IMG/VR virus record: IMGVR_UViG_3300030104_006664
Coordinates: 1-47,955 of that record
Direction: 5' to 3' (one strand)
Source: a virus
DNA length: 47,955 bases
Shown: piece by piece, positions 33,249 to 41,574 of the stretch
Position numbering within the stretch: position 1 is the first letter of the stretch
Layout: every line of letters starts with the position of its first letter
The notes under the pieces: generated by a model
What the model was told of the DNA's origin: nothing
The model's input: only the letters and a program-made list of their open reading frames with translations
The model's database searches: none
Position numbers and translations under genes: made by a program

Positions 33249-34093
33249 AAAAAGGTCAAAAACCTAATTTATATTGTATTAAGGGAGGGGTTGGAAAACA
33301 TTTACAATTTACTCCTTTACTAAAACCTTTATTTGAAAAACACCACCAAAAATTACTTATTAATTCTGCTTACCCTGAGATATTTAAATCATGTCCTGAA
33401 GTAGCTGATTCTCAATATTCATTTGTGGAAGTATTTAAGGGAGGAAATTATTTTAATAAATATGATAATCTTTTTTTTCATGATCCTTATGAAAGTAATT
33501 TTTTGAAAGAAAGCTCTCATATTGTAGAAGAATGGGCTAATTTATTTGAAGTAACAGTAGAGGATTTTCGTCCTGATTATACTATTAATCCTGCAGTAGA
33601 AAAAACTTTATTACCTAATATTTCTAAATTAAATAATTTTATTTTACTTCAATTTACTGGGGGACAAGGAGTACAAACTGATGCTTATGATTTTGATAAC
33701 ATGGGAAGAAATTATAAATATGGTCAAGACCTTATTAGTCTTTTACAAGAGGCTTTTCCTTCTTTCTTTTTTATTGTTTTTGGGCACGATAATGAAAAAC
33801 CAGAATATGTAGGAGAGACTTGTTTTAACGATAAAGGAGGAGCTCCTTTATTTAAGACTAGAGAACATTTTATGATTTTAGCTAAATATTGTAAATATTT
33901 TATATGTATAGATAGTGCTCTTCAACATATATGCTCAAATCGTTCTTTTAATAATTCAAAAGGTATTGTATTGTGGGGAAAAACTCAACCTGAAAGATTT
34001 GGGTATAAAGAAAATATTAACATGCAATCAGAATATCCTAATTGTGTAGAAATTGAACCAAAGAAGATAGTAGATGAGCTTATTAAAATTTAA
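33245..34093 (+). CDS. GT-B glycosyltransferase, heptosyltransferase-like (GT9)
   Basis: 282 residues. The C-terminal half has the GT-B donor-site pattern: FFFIVFGHDNEK, CKYFICIDSALQHICSN, and GIVLWGKTQPERFGY, as in ADP-heptose:LPS heptosyltransferases. The N-terminus (GGVGKHLQFTPLLKPLFEKH, LLINSAYPEIFKS) fits the acceptor domain. Phages carrying such genes may alter surface glycans or glycosylate their own products. Acceptor unknown. It overlaps both neighbouring oxygenase genes. Confidence 0.7.
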   Translation: MKKGQKPNLYCIKGGVGKHLQFTPLLKPLFEKHHQKLLINSAYPEIFKSCPEVADSQYSFVEVFKGGNYFNKYDNLFFHDPYESNFLKESSHIVEEWANLFEVTVEDFRPDYTINPAVEKTLLPNISKLNNFILLQFTGGQGVQTDAYDFDNMGRNYKYGQDLISLLQEAFPSFFFIVFGHDNEKPEYVGETCFNDKGGAPLFKTREHFMILAKYCKYFICIDSALQHICSNRSFNNSKGIVLWGKTQPERFGYKENINMQSEYPNCVEIEPKKIVDELIKI

Positions 34094-34733
34094 CAATTAT
34101 ACTTCGGTTGATGGGAGAATAGTTAAAGCTTATGATCTTCCTTGTGAAGAAATAGACCAATTAAATTTGACCTATGAAGAAGAGAAAAAAAAATTAGACA
34201 CTTTTGGCCATCGCCTAGCTGGTCGGTTAAGTTCTGAATTAGATTTTACACAAACTTTTCAAAAAACTAAAATATATAAAAGTATTGTAGAGTGTATGAA
34301 CGATTATATAAATAGTTTAGCATACTTTCGTCTTCTTAAAGAACATGATTATAAATTAGAAATTACTAGCTGTTGGATAAATGATATGAAAGAGGGAGAA
34401 TATAATCCTCCTCATATTCATCATGATGGAACGGGATATTCTACAGTTTTATTTTTAAAAGTTCCTGAACTTATTAATGATACTCTTCATCCTCATAAAT
34501 TTAAAGATGGTAAGTTAGCTTTCTGTTGTATAAATGGGGACGGATGTCAATGGATTAATCCTGAGGTAGGTCATTTTTTTATTTTTGAAGCTAGACAACA
34601 ACATCAAGTTATGCCTTTTAGACCTAAAAAGAAAGGTGATACTAGAAGATCTTTATCTTTTAATTTTCATATTTTAAATCCAGTTGAGGCCGTTGCCCCC
34701 CGTTTTGTTCGCAGCGGAGGAAAAAATGATTGA
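34074..34733 (+). CDS. Fe(II)/2-oxoglutarate oxygenase-like protein
   Basis: 219 residues. SCWINDMKEGEYNPPHIHHD contains H114-x-H116 and the adjacent H117-D118, so the metal set is ambiguous. GYSTVLFLKVP, VGHFFIFEARQQHQVMPF (H177) and RRSLSFNFHIL (R191/R192) follow the same order as in the other members. It overlaps the glycosyltransferase by 20 nt and the next gene by 8 nt. Confidence 0.7.
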   Translation: MSLLKFNNYTSVDGRIVKAYDLPCEEIDQLNLTYEEEKKKLDTFGHRLAGRLSSELDFTQTFQKTKIYKSIVECMNDYINSLAYFRLLKEHDYKLEITSCWINDMKEGEYNPPHIHHDGTGYSTVLFLKVPELINDTLHPHKFKDGKLAFCCINGDGCQWINPEVGHFFIFEARQQHQVMPFRPKKKGDTRRSLSFNFHILNPVEAVAPRFVRSGGKND

Positions 34734-35415
34734 TAAAAAAATAATTTTTTGTGCTACAAAAAAAGAAATGGCAGATGTATGGCCACATCCTCAGCCTGCC
34801 TCACGAATGATTCCAAATGCTTATAGAAAATTAGAGCGTTTTACTAACAAGGATCTTCATAGAGCTACTGTTAAAACATGTATGCCTTTTTTAGATTCAA
34901 TGACGGCTGGCTATATAATTCCTTTTGATCAAGATTATATTATAGATCCTGTAGAAAATGATTTTACTATATCTCCTGCTAGTCAAGCACATAATGAGCA
35001 TGATTATCATAATAAAAATCAACTTCCAGTAGAGTGGCATAGTAAGACAGGGGAGCACGCAGGAAAGTTTATTAATAAATGGTTAATAAAAACTCCTCCT
35101 GGATATAGTTGTTTATTTGTTCATCCTATGAATAGATATGACGAGGATAGATTTAAAATAATTGAAGGAATAGTGGATACTGATACGTATATTAGTACAA
35201 TTAATTTTCCTTTTATTTTATTAAAAAGAGACAAACAATTTTTAATAAAAAAAGGAGAGCCTATGGTTCAGGTTATTCCTTTTAAAAGAGAAAGTTGGAA
35301 AAAATGGTCAGGTTATTATCACGAAAAAAAACATATAAAGACTATTTTTAATTTAACAAGTTTGGTTATTGACAAATATAAAAAATTATTTTGGCACAAA
35401 AAAAGTTTTAAATGA
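34726..35415 (+). CDS. Conserved phage protein, DUF6065-like
   Basis: 229 residues from ATG 34726, which has a strong GGAGG site (a longer in-frame start at 34684 is inside the previous gene). Motifs: WPHPQPASRMIPNAYRKL, CMPFLDSMTAGYIIPF, WLIKTPPGYSCLFVHPMNR, EGIVDTDTYISTINFPF, KKGEPMVQVIPFKRESWKKW. I recall this as a beta-rich phage family next to glycosyltransferases and oxygenases, probably DUF6065-like; cupin-type folding is possible. Biochemical role unknown. Confidence 0.6.
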   Translation: MIDKKIIFCATKKEMADVWPHPQPASRMIPNAYRKLERFTNKDLHRATVKTCMPFLDSMTAGYIIPFDQDYIIDPVENDFTISPASQAHNEHDYHNKNQLPVEWHSKTGEHAGKFINKWLIKTPPGYSCLFVHPMNRYDEDRFKIIEGIVDTDTYISTINFPFILLKRDKQFLIKKGEPMVQVIPFKRESWKKWSGYYHEKKHIKTIFNLTSLVIDKYKKLFWHKKSFK

Positions 35416-35942
35416 ACACACTTAAAGATTTTATAAAACTATATCCTGATATTATTCCTCTAGAGGTATGTGAAGAAATAATAAAAGAAAAAGATTTAAC
35501 ATTTTATCCTGCAACATTGTCAGGAGGTAAAGTATCAAAACACAGAAATTGCTTGGTAAAACCTCTTAATAATAAATTTGAAAATATTTTTTTTAATGCT
35601 GTAGGAACAATACTTAAAAAATATGGCGAAGAATGTTCACATTTTGATACAGGTTTATCATGCGAAGATACAGGATATGAACATTTACTGTATAGGGGAT
35701 CTGATAAAGGAGAGTATAAAGAACACATTGATCATTTTGATCTTCATCCTCGAGTTCTTAGTATTTCTTTTTTATTAAATGATGACTATGAAGGAGGAAA
35801 TTTTTCTTTTTTTAATAAAGAATATATTTTAGAAAAAAAAATAGGAAGTGCCATTGTTTTTCCTAGTAATTTTTGTTTTCCTCATGCAGTATTACCTGTA
35901 ACTAAAGGTGATAGACATGTTGTAATTACTTGGATTCATTAA
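35412..35942 (+). CDS. Fe(II)/2-oxoglutarate oxygenase, H-x-D type (prolyl-4-hydroxylase-like)
   Basis: 176 residues. Complete catalytic set: H105-I-D107 in YKEHIDHFDLHPR, the sheet VLSISFLLNDDYEGGNFSF, distal H158 in FPSNFCFPHAVLPV and R168 in GDRHVVITWIH. The order and spacing match prolyl-4-hydroxylase/PiuC-like dioxygenases and it is the most canonical member of the block. It overlaps the previous gene by 4 nt. Confidence 0.82.
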   Translation: MNTLKDFIKLYPDIIPLEVCEEIIKEKDLTFYPATLSGGKVSKHRNCLVKPLNNKFENIFFNAVGTILKKYGEECSHFDTGLSCEDTGYEHLLYRGSDKGEYKEHIDHFDLHPRVLSISFLLNDDYEGGNFSFFNKEYILEKKIGSAIVFPSNFCFPHAVLPVTKGDRHVVITWIH

Positions 35943-35945
35943 TAA

Positions 35946-36548
35946 ATGAAAACTTTATATAAACCTATAAAAAATTTACTGTCTCAAGATTTTATAGAAT
36001 TTATAACTTCAAGTTCTTTACGAAAAATTAATCAATCTACTTCTTTTGACAGAGCTTTTATAGATGATCAAGTAACTGAAGCTTATTCCTTACTGTCTTC
36101 TAAATATTTTTTATATAGAGAACTTCTTCATTTTTTTAAAAAAAGAATAGAACACGAATCTAATTTAAAGTTAAATCCTACTTATAGCTATAGTAGAATA
36201 TATTTATCAGGAGCTAATTTAAAACGACACATAGATAGACCAGCTTGTGAAATAAGTATGTCTTTAACTTTAAAATATAAATATAATAATAAAAATTATA
36301 AATGGCCTTTGTGTATGGGGGAGACTCCTCTTGTTATAGAATCAGGAGATGGAGTAATATATAAAGGAAGAGAAATACAACATTGGAGACCTGTATTTAC
36401 CGAACCGGATGGAAGTTGGCATCATCAAGCTTTTTTTCATTATGTTAATAAAGACGGACCTTGTAAAAATTTAAAAGAAGAAGTTGATGAAGAATCAATA
36501 TCTTTTAATGACAAAGAACAAAAAAGAATAGAAGAACAAAATTTATAA
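35946..36548 (+). CDS. Fe(II)/2-oxoglutarate oxygenase-like protein, H-x-D type
   Basis: 200 residues. YSYSRIYLSGANLKRHIDRP places H95-I-D97. CEISMSLTLKY, GDGVIYKGREIQHWRPVF (H146) and SWHHQAFFHYVNKDGP follow. The usual arginine is not obvious; H159 or H160 may replace it, or the co-substrate contact differs. The C-terminus is a charged extension (EEVDEESISFNDKEQ). It overlaps the next start by 1 nt. Confidence 0.7.
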   Translation: MKTLYKPIKNLLSQDFIEFITSSSLRKINQSTSFDRAFIDDQVTEAYSLLSSKYFLYRELLHFFKKRIEHESNLKLNPTYSYSRIYLSGANLKRHIDRPACEISMSLTLKYKYNNKNYKWPLCMGETPLVIESGDGVIYKGREIQHWRPVFTEPDGSWHHQAFFHYVNKDGPCKNLKEEVDEESISFNDKEQKRIEEQNL

Positions 36549-37045
36549 TGAATGGTTTTGATATAATTATAAAAGATAATTTTTTAGATAGTGATATCTT
36601 TAAAAAAATATACGAAAAAATAGATATGTATAATTATTTTCCTCAAACTAACATGATAGAGGGTGTAAAACATATTTGGTTTTCATGTGATGCAGAAGAA
36701 GAAATAATAAAAATTGTACGAAAAAAATGTGAGAAAATTTTAAATAAAAAATTAAAAGTAAGATTTTGTTCTTATACTATGTTGGCTACTGTAGAGCCTC
36801 TTCCTCATTGTGATTTAAGTGACGAGTGTGATTATCAAATAATAATTTATATTAAGGGAAATACTAATTTAAACAAGGGAACCGGTTTTTATTTAAATCG
36901 TGATTTAAATACTCATGTTGGGTTTAATGAAAATAGAGGTGTTATTTGGCACGCAAACACTGTGCATACGCCTTTAAATTGGGCTTCTGATGATAAATCA
37001 AAAAGGTTTTCTCTAATAATGCAAATGAAAAGTGATGAAACTTAA
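36548..37045 (+). CDS. Fe(II)/2-oxoglutarate oxygenase-like protein, H-x-D type
   Basis: 165 residues, paralogue of the protein at 26680. H87-C-D89 (PLPHCDLSDECDY), IIIYIKGNTNLNKGTGFYL, THVGFNENRGVIWHANTVH (distal H140) and R153 (KRFSLIMQM). The two copies lie about 10 kb apart at either end of the oxygenase block. It overlaps the methyltransferase gene that follows by 11-14 nt. Confidence 0.72.
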   Translation: MNGFDIIIKDNFLDSDIFKKIYEKIDMYNYFPQTNMIEGVKHIWFSCDAEEEIIKIVRKKCEKILNKKLKVRFCSYTMLATVEPLPHCDLSDECDYQIIIYIKGNTNLNKGTGFYLNRDLNTHVGFNENRGVIWHANTVHTPLNWASDDKSKRFSLIMQMKSDET

Positions 37046-37604
37046 TTTAGGTTCTGGTGATAAGAGAATAGATGGATATGCTAATTTAGATAAGTTTGAT
37101 ACTTTTAATCCAGAGTATGTTCATGATTTAGAAACCTTTCCTTATCCTTTCAAAGATAACGAAGTATCTAATATTATGCTCTCTCATGTTTTAGAGCATA
37201 TTGGTCAAAATCCAGATATTTTTAATAATATAATGAAAGAGCTATATAGGATTTGTTGTCATGAAGCTGAAATAGATATTATAGTTCCACATCCAAGACA
37301 TGATGATTATTTATCTGATCCCACTCACGTAAGACCTATTACCGCTTTAGGATTAGCACTTTACGATTTAGAAAGTAATACTTACTGGATAAAAATTAAT
37401 GCTTCGAATACCCCCTTAGCCATGATTCATAAGGTAAATTTTAAAATTGTAAATACAGTGCATTTTTTAGAAGAGAATTATGATAATTTATATAAAAAAA
37501 GTAAAATTTCAAAAGAAGACTTAGAATATCATATTAGGCATTATAATAATGTTATAAAACAAACCCATTATAAACTTAAGGTAATAAAAAAAAGTTTATT
37601 CTAA
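37035..37604 (+). CDS. SAM-dependent methyltransferase, class I
   Basis: 189 residues from ATG 37035; a GTG at 37032 would add one residue. Motif I is LNLGSGDKRIDGYANLD (3-19), then DLETFPYPFKDNEVSNIMLS and the conserved HVLEH (51-55) of Methyltransf_11-type enzymes. A long helical C-terminus with no recognised recognition domain suggests a small-molecule, sugar or protein acceptor rather than DNA. It closes the rightward oxygenase/glycosyltransferase block and meets the leftward tail genes, overlapping by 4 nt. Confidence 0.75.
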   Translation: MKLNLGSGDKRIDGYANLDKFDTFNPEYVHDLETFPYPFKDNEVSNIMLSHVLEHIGQNPDIFNNIMKELYRICCHEAEIDIIVPHPRHDDYLSDPTHVRPITALGLALYDLESNTYWIKINASNTPLAMIHKVNFKIVNTVHFLEENYDNLYKKSKISKEDLEYHIRHYNNVIKQTHYKLKVIKKSLF

Positions 37605-38026
37605 CTTGTTCCTCTATTAGGCTCTTGCTCTAAAGATAAAGAATGAGGATCATAATCCGCCCAATTCTTACCTTCAGACTCCGTACCTGCGTCTCCGCCA
37701 CCAGCAACACGCCAAGCAGTTCTTGCTTCTTCTATTTGTAAATAACGAGTTTCTGCCCAAACCAAAAGATCATTAACTGTTGTTGAGCCATGTACAATAT
37801 CAGAGGTAGAAGTAAGAGCAGTATTTCCAATCATACTATGATTAGCATCACATTTTTGAACTTCATTTGGACCTGCTAAACTATTCCACACAACATAATG
37901 AATAGACTCAGCTACACCTGTTGGAAGATCTGGTGCTGCATTTCCTCTGTCCGCCCAATTAAAAAATTCATGATTATTTATTTTTATATGTTCTCCTACT
38001 GCTATTGTTACTTGTGTTATTGCCAT
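37601..38026 (-). CDS. Hypothetical tail-fibre-associated protein
   Basis: 141 residues. IHYVVWNSLAGPNEVQKCD and the acidic end SLEQEPNRGTS are reminiscent of small proteins after tail fibre genes, sometimes fibre chaperones; I cannot confirm this. Ribosome-binding site TTAGGAGAT before ATG 38026. It is the last gene of the leftward tail operon. Confidence 0.5.
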   Translation of the reverse strand: MAITQVTIAVGEHIKINNHEFFNWADRGNAAPDLPTGVAESIHYVVWNSLAGPNEVQKCDANHSMIGNTALTSTSDIVHGSTTVNDLLVWAETRYLQIEEARTAWRVAGGGDAGTESEGKNWADYDPHSLSLEQEPNRGTS

Positions 38027-38035
38027 TAATATCTC

Positions 38036-38722
38036 CTAATGTTTTATAATATAGTTTACCACCACATAAGGTGAAAATGAATTAGTTCCTGCTGCCGTCA
38101 CAGCTCCTGTTAAAGCAGTCGTCACAGCTACAGTCCCCGTTAAAGTTCCTGATAAAGTATGGGAGTGATTATGTCCTGTTCCTGATCCTGTTTGTTCCAT
38201 ACACACAACATTTGGAACTTGATCAAAGGCTTCACAACTACTTGGTTGTCTTTTTGTTCCTGCATTTTCAAATTGATAAGTACCAGTATTTGCAATAGGA
38301 TTTACCCTACTTACTCTACACCAAGAATTGTGTGCATGAGCCGCTAATTGAGCCGTAGTTAAAGATGTATTATCAATAGATCCTGTTACAGTAACAGATT
38401 GATTATTTGTAATAGAGTTAGTAGCAGCTTGGTTATTGGTTACAGCTACTGTAACTGTATTTGCACCGCCAGTTCCTGCCATAGCATAATTTCCACTTTC
38501 ATATCCTTGAGGCAATTTACCTTGAAGATCTGGAACATTAAAAGTTGTTGATCCATTTCCCGCCCCATATGTTGTAGAAATTACAGCAAATAAATCTGCA
38601 TAATCGGTTCTTGAAATAGCCGCACCATCACATAATAAATATCCCGCTGGAGCAGTTGTTTTTGTCCAAGGCTTAATTGCGCCTACTTCACTTCTATTTG
38701 TTAAATCTTGTAAGTTAGCCAT
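38036..38722 (-). CDS. Tail collar-domain protein
   Basis: 228 residues. The N-terminus VGAIKPWTKTTAPAGYLLCD, TDYADLFAVISTTYGAGNG and TFNVPDLQGKLPQG is the phage tail collar domain (as in T4 gp12-type receptor-binding fibres). The central Asn/Thr-rich repeats (TNNQAATNSITNNQSVTVTG) and a HAHNSW/GTGHNHSHTLSG histidine-rich region match the usual metal-binding parts of collar-domain fibres. Likely part of the host-recognition apparatus. Confidence 0.88.
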   Translation of the reverse strand: MANLQDLTNRSEVGAIKPWTKTTAPAGYLLCDGAAISRTDYADLFAVISTTYGAGNGSTTFNVPDLQGKLPQGYESGNYAMAGTGGANTVTVAVTNNQAATNSITNNQSVTVTGSIDNTSLTTAQLAAHAHNSWCRVSRVNPIANTGTYQFENAGTKRQPSSCEAFDQVPNVVCMEQTGSGTGHNHSHTLSGTLTGTVAVTTALTGAVTAAGTNSFSPYVVVNYIIKH

Positions 38723-39462
38723 TAGTCGTTATATTTCAACCTCCACCCATTTGTTGAATCGTAATATACCAGAGCTATCCCAGCATTGTTAGTGCTAATT
38801 GTTAGATCTGATGCTGCACCCTGAATTTTTTCAGAGTTACGACCAACTGTAATGTTATAAGTAGCGGCACTACCTGTGCCATCTATAATTTTGACCTGAT
38901 CCCCTATTGACGGAGATGCAGGAAGAGTAATTGTAACAACCGCTGCAGAACAATCTACAAAAATATTGTCACCAGCAGAAGCAGTGTAAGGAGAATCTGA
39001 ATTATCTTTTTCAACCCATGCTTCGCCTAATCCAGCTAAAGAAAATATATCATACCAATTTGTTCCATCAGTTGAAACCAAACGATATTTACCATTAGTA
39101 ATGGTAATAGTATTACCTGTTGCCCCTAACCTTGCAGATATGTCTGCACCGCCTGAAATATTATTGTAAAGTCCGTATGTCTTCTGAGTAGCTGGGAATT
39201 GAACAGTATGAGTTGTCGATACAGTTCCACTAAATAATAATGTATTTTGTCTTGCTTGATTATTAGCTGCAGTCTGTGGTCCATCACTATTTGTTAAAGT
39301 AGTTGATGTTCCAGTCGTAATAGCAGGTACCGCATAAACTCCAGCAATAGCAAATTCAAATACTTGAGAAAAATTGTTATTGGTAATAGTCCCCCAAGTG
39401 CCAGAATTCTCCCCTGTAGTTTGAAGCTCTATTCTTAGACCTGTTGAATAAGTTGATGCCAT
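38722..39462 (-). CDS. Tail fibre protein
   Basis: 246 residues. STYSTGLRIELQTTGENSGT and WGTITNNNF form the conserved N-terminus of marine-phage tail fibres. The C-terminal beta domain (VTITLPASPSIGDQVKIIDG, YNITVGRNSEKIQGAASDL, GWRLKYND) is also a known fibre element. It starts at the stop of the adjacent downstream gene and lies next to the collar protein. Host recognition is the likely role. Confidence 0.8.
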   Translation of the reverse strand: MASTYSTGLRIELQTTGENSGTWGTITNNNFSQVFEFAIAGVYAVPAITTGTSTTLTNSDGPQTAANNQARQNTLLFSGTVSTTHTVQFPATQKTYGLYNNISGGADISARLGATGNTITITNGKYRLVSTDGTNWYDIFSLAGLGEAWVEKDNSDSPYTASAGDNIFVDCSAAVVTITLPASPSIGDQVKIIDGTGSAATYNITVGRNSEKIQGAASDLTISTNNAGIALVYYDSTNGWRLKYND

Positions 39463-39512
39463 TTAATCTCCTAATAAAGTTTTATTGATTATTATAAAGT
39501 TTGTCAAAACTT

Positions 39513-40439
39513 TTATGCAGCCTTATGGACTTCTTTCCAAGTCAGAGAACTGTTAGAATCATCGACTTGTGACCAAAAGATCCCGCCTAATGTTCCAGTA
39601 CTACTTGTAGCAGAAACTCCTGTTATTGTAAAGGCCACATCTGTTTGAATATTTACAGTACCCACAGAAGTAGTGGCTTCTTCGCTAGGAGCCATGTAAC
39701 TTGTTTCTTGAGTTACATCGCCTTCACTAGCAGTAGCAGAAACTCCTGTAACAAAAATAGATGTTAATACATCCCCTACAGCAGATGTAGCTACTTGACC
39801 CGCAGGTTCAACTGTTGGAGATATTGATATATCAACTGATCCCGTAGTTGCATCTAATTCTGGTTCAGAAGCTGCTACAATAGTTATTCCAGCGTCTCCT
39901 GTAATTGAATATGTTCCAATAGAAGTAGTTAATCCTGTGGCTGTTGGAGATATTATTTGATCCGTAGTAGCGGTTATACTTCCTACACCCGATGTTAAAC
40001 CATTTCCTGTAGCGCTAGGAGAATTACTTATAGCTCCCCATGCTTCATCGCCCCAACCAACAGGTGCACCTGTATTTAAATTTGTAGACCTATTCCATCC
40101 AACTCGTATATCAACACTTTGACTTGTTGTACCAACAGCACTACTTGCGGAATTTCCTGTAATAGGAAAAATAAAATCGGACTGAACAACATACGTACCT
40201 ATGGGTTGCCATGTTGCAACCACACCAGCAGATATTACTGCCTCAGCAATACCAGTTGCTGTAGGTGTTTTTGTATTAGATGTTAATCCAATACCAGTGA
40301 CAGAAATAACCTGATCGGTAGTAACGGTTACATCGTTAGTAGATGCCGTGAGGCCAATCCCTGTAACAGGTATTGGACCAAATTCATTCCAATTACCATC
40401 GCCCCAGGCTTGTCGGCCCCATCCTTGGACGGAAGCCAT
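39513..40439 (-). CDS. Repeat-rich virion protein (WG-W repeats)
   Basis: 308 residues. It opens with WGRQAWGDGNWNEFGPIP, a W-G repeat, and has a second copy (VGWGDEAWGAISNSP). Four or more degenerate repeats of about 30-40 residues follow (VTGIGLTASTNDVTVTTDQ, ATGNGLTSGVGSITATTDQ, VTGVSATASEGDVTQ). I recognise this style from marine-phage tail or structural proteins with Ig-like or beta-strand repeats. Function is likely structural. Confidence 0.68.
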   Translation of the reverse strand: MASVQGWGRQAWGDGNWNEFGPIPVTGIGLTASTNDVTVTTDQVISVTGIGLTSNTKTPTATGIAEAVISAGVVATWQPIGTYVVQSDFIFPITGNSASSAVGTTSQSVDIRVGWNRSTNLNTGAPVGWGDEAWGAISNSPSATGNGLTSGVGSITATTDQIISPTATGLTTSIGTYSITGDAGITIVAASEPELDATTGSVDISISPTVEPAGQVATSAVGDVLTSIFVTGVSATASEGDVTQETSYMAPSEEATTSVGTVNIQTDVAFTITGVSATSSTGTLGGIFWSQVDDSNSSLTWKEVHKAA

Positions 40440-40449
40440 AACTTATCTC

Positions 40450-40899
40450 CTATGCTATTCTTAAGATTGCAGCAGTTGCTTCAGCAGCAGGGAATGTAAT
40501 TGTAAATGTTCCAGCAGATGAAGATTTAACTCCACCAAAATCTAAAACACAAACAGCAGCATTCGTAGTTAATCCTGATACTGTAGAAAAATTGTAAATT
40601 ACTGCAGCTTGAGCCGAAATAGTTGCACTAGTAAACGATAAGTCAGGTGAAAAATCACAAACAGCGGTATCGCCAGATAATACTGGTGTTACTGATGTTA
40701 ATGCTCCGCCTCCTGCAGCATATGTTCCTGATGCTCCTACTTCATCTGCTGTTGCATATACAGTAGTTGATTTACTTAATGTTGCTTCTGAATCGTAAAG
40801 CGCTAATTTAAAAGTGTTCCCTGTCGTTGCCGTAAAATTGTGCAAGCCTTTCAGAATCTCCACTTTAAAACTGTTACAAACAGCTTGAGTTATTGCCAT
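40450..40899 (-). CDS. Conserved small virion protein
   Basis: 149 residues. MAITQAVCNSFKVEILKG, TFKLALYDSEATLSKSTT, ADEVGASGTYAAGGGALTS and VCVLDFGGVKSSSAGTFTI form a pattern I know from many marine siphovirus- and podovirus-like contigs. A small structural tail or head protein is likely; the exact place in the particle is unknown. Confidence 0.72.
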   Translation of the reverse strand: MAITQAVCNSFKVEILKGLHNFTATTGNTFKLALYDSEATLSKSTTVYATADEVGASGTYAAGGGALTSVTPVLSGDTAVCDFSPDLSFTSATISAQAAVIYNFSTVSGLTTNAAVCVLDFGGVKSSSAGTFTITFPAAEATAAILRIA

Positions 40900-40908
40900 G
40901 TTGACCTC

Positions 40909-41574
40909 CTATGGGTTCTTTGACTCGAGAGGGATACGAATAACGCCATCTCGAAATTCGTCTCTGCGGTCGCGCCCCATCTCATATGTGGCAAGAGCCT
41001 GCACAGACTCGTTAAACATTTTATCATAGTATTGTATCATATCTGCTGGACCTTTCAAGTATCCAAGAGCTTGTAAAATACAACCATATAAAAGCACGTT
41101 GGGAGCGTTTTGACTTAACCAAGTAGATGTTTGTGTACTTGATAAACCATCAGGCTTGTACGTGTATGCGATCTCTGCCGTAAGAGCAGCATCGGGAGTT
41201 GGCGCTAAGTAGTGCGTATCTTGATCCCACATAGCATAGTACTTGGGGGTAGCATTCGCCGTTCTATCTGGCCAGTATTCATTCATAAACGAAATATCTT
41301 TTTGTAGCAAGAAAGTTCTATCAGGATCACTAGAAGAAGCATCATAAATTTGTATGTACCGGGTAGCCTGCCAATCACTAGGAAGAGGCACAAAAGGATT
41401 TCCTACTGTCAATGTAGCATAATCATATTTACGGTAGTAATTAAGATCTACCGTTCTCATTATTTGATCTTCTATAGATTTAATAAAAGGTTGAATAATA
41501 GAATCAGATAAAACATTAGTATCTGTTTCTGTGTAATTTCTTACATTATCATTTAAATCTGAATAGTCGGTCAT
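40909..41574 (-). CDS. Head-tail adaptor-like protein
   Basis: 221 residues. DLNDNVRNYTETDTNVLSDS, QPFIKSIEDQIMRTVDLNYY, VPLPSDWQATRYIQI, and NVLLYGCILQALGYLKGPAD match the fold pattern of phage adaptor proteins that join portal and tail (the SU10-type adaptor as I recall). The trailing part (YDKMFNESVQALATYEMGRD) is helical. It overlaps the next gene by 4 nt. Confidence 0.65.
   Translation of the reverse strand: MTDYSDLNDNVRNYTETDTNVLSDSIIQPFIKSIEDQIMRTVDLNYYRKYDYATLTVGNPFVPLPSDWQATRYIQIYDASSSDPDRTFLLQKDISFMNEYWPDRTANATPKYYAMWDQDTHYLAPTPDAALTAEIAYTYKPDGLSSTQTSTWLSQNAPNVLLYGCILQALGYLKGPADMIQYYDKMFNESVQALATYEMGRDRRDEFRDGVIRIPLESKNP

Noticed and set aside
39476-39513. AAAGTTTT/AAAACTTT inverted repeat and TTGACA on the minus strand before the tail fibre gene
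   Set aside because: The 22-nt loop is too long for a clear terminator, and the -10 match at correct spacing (TAAAAC) is poor and would leave almost no leader, so no promoter or terminator is called.
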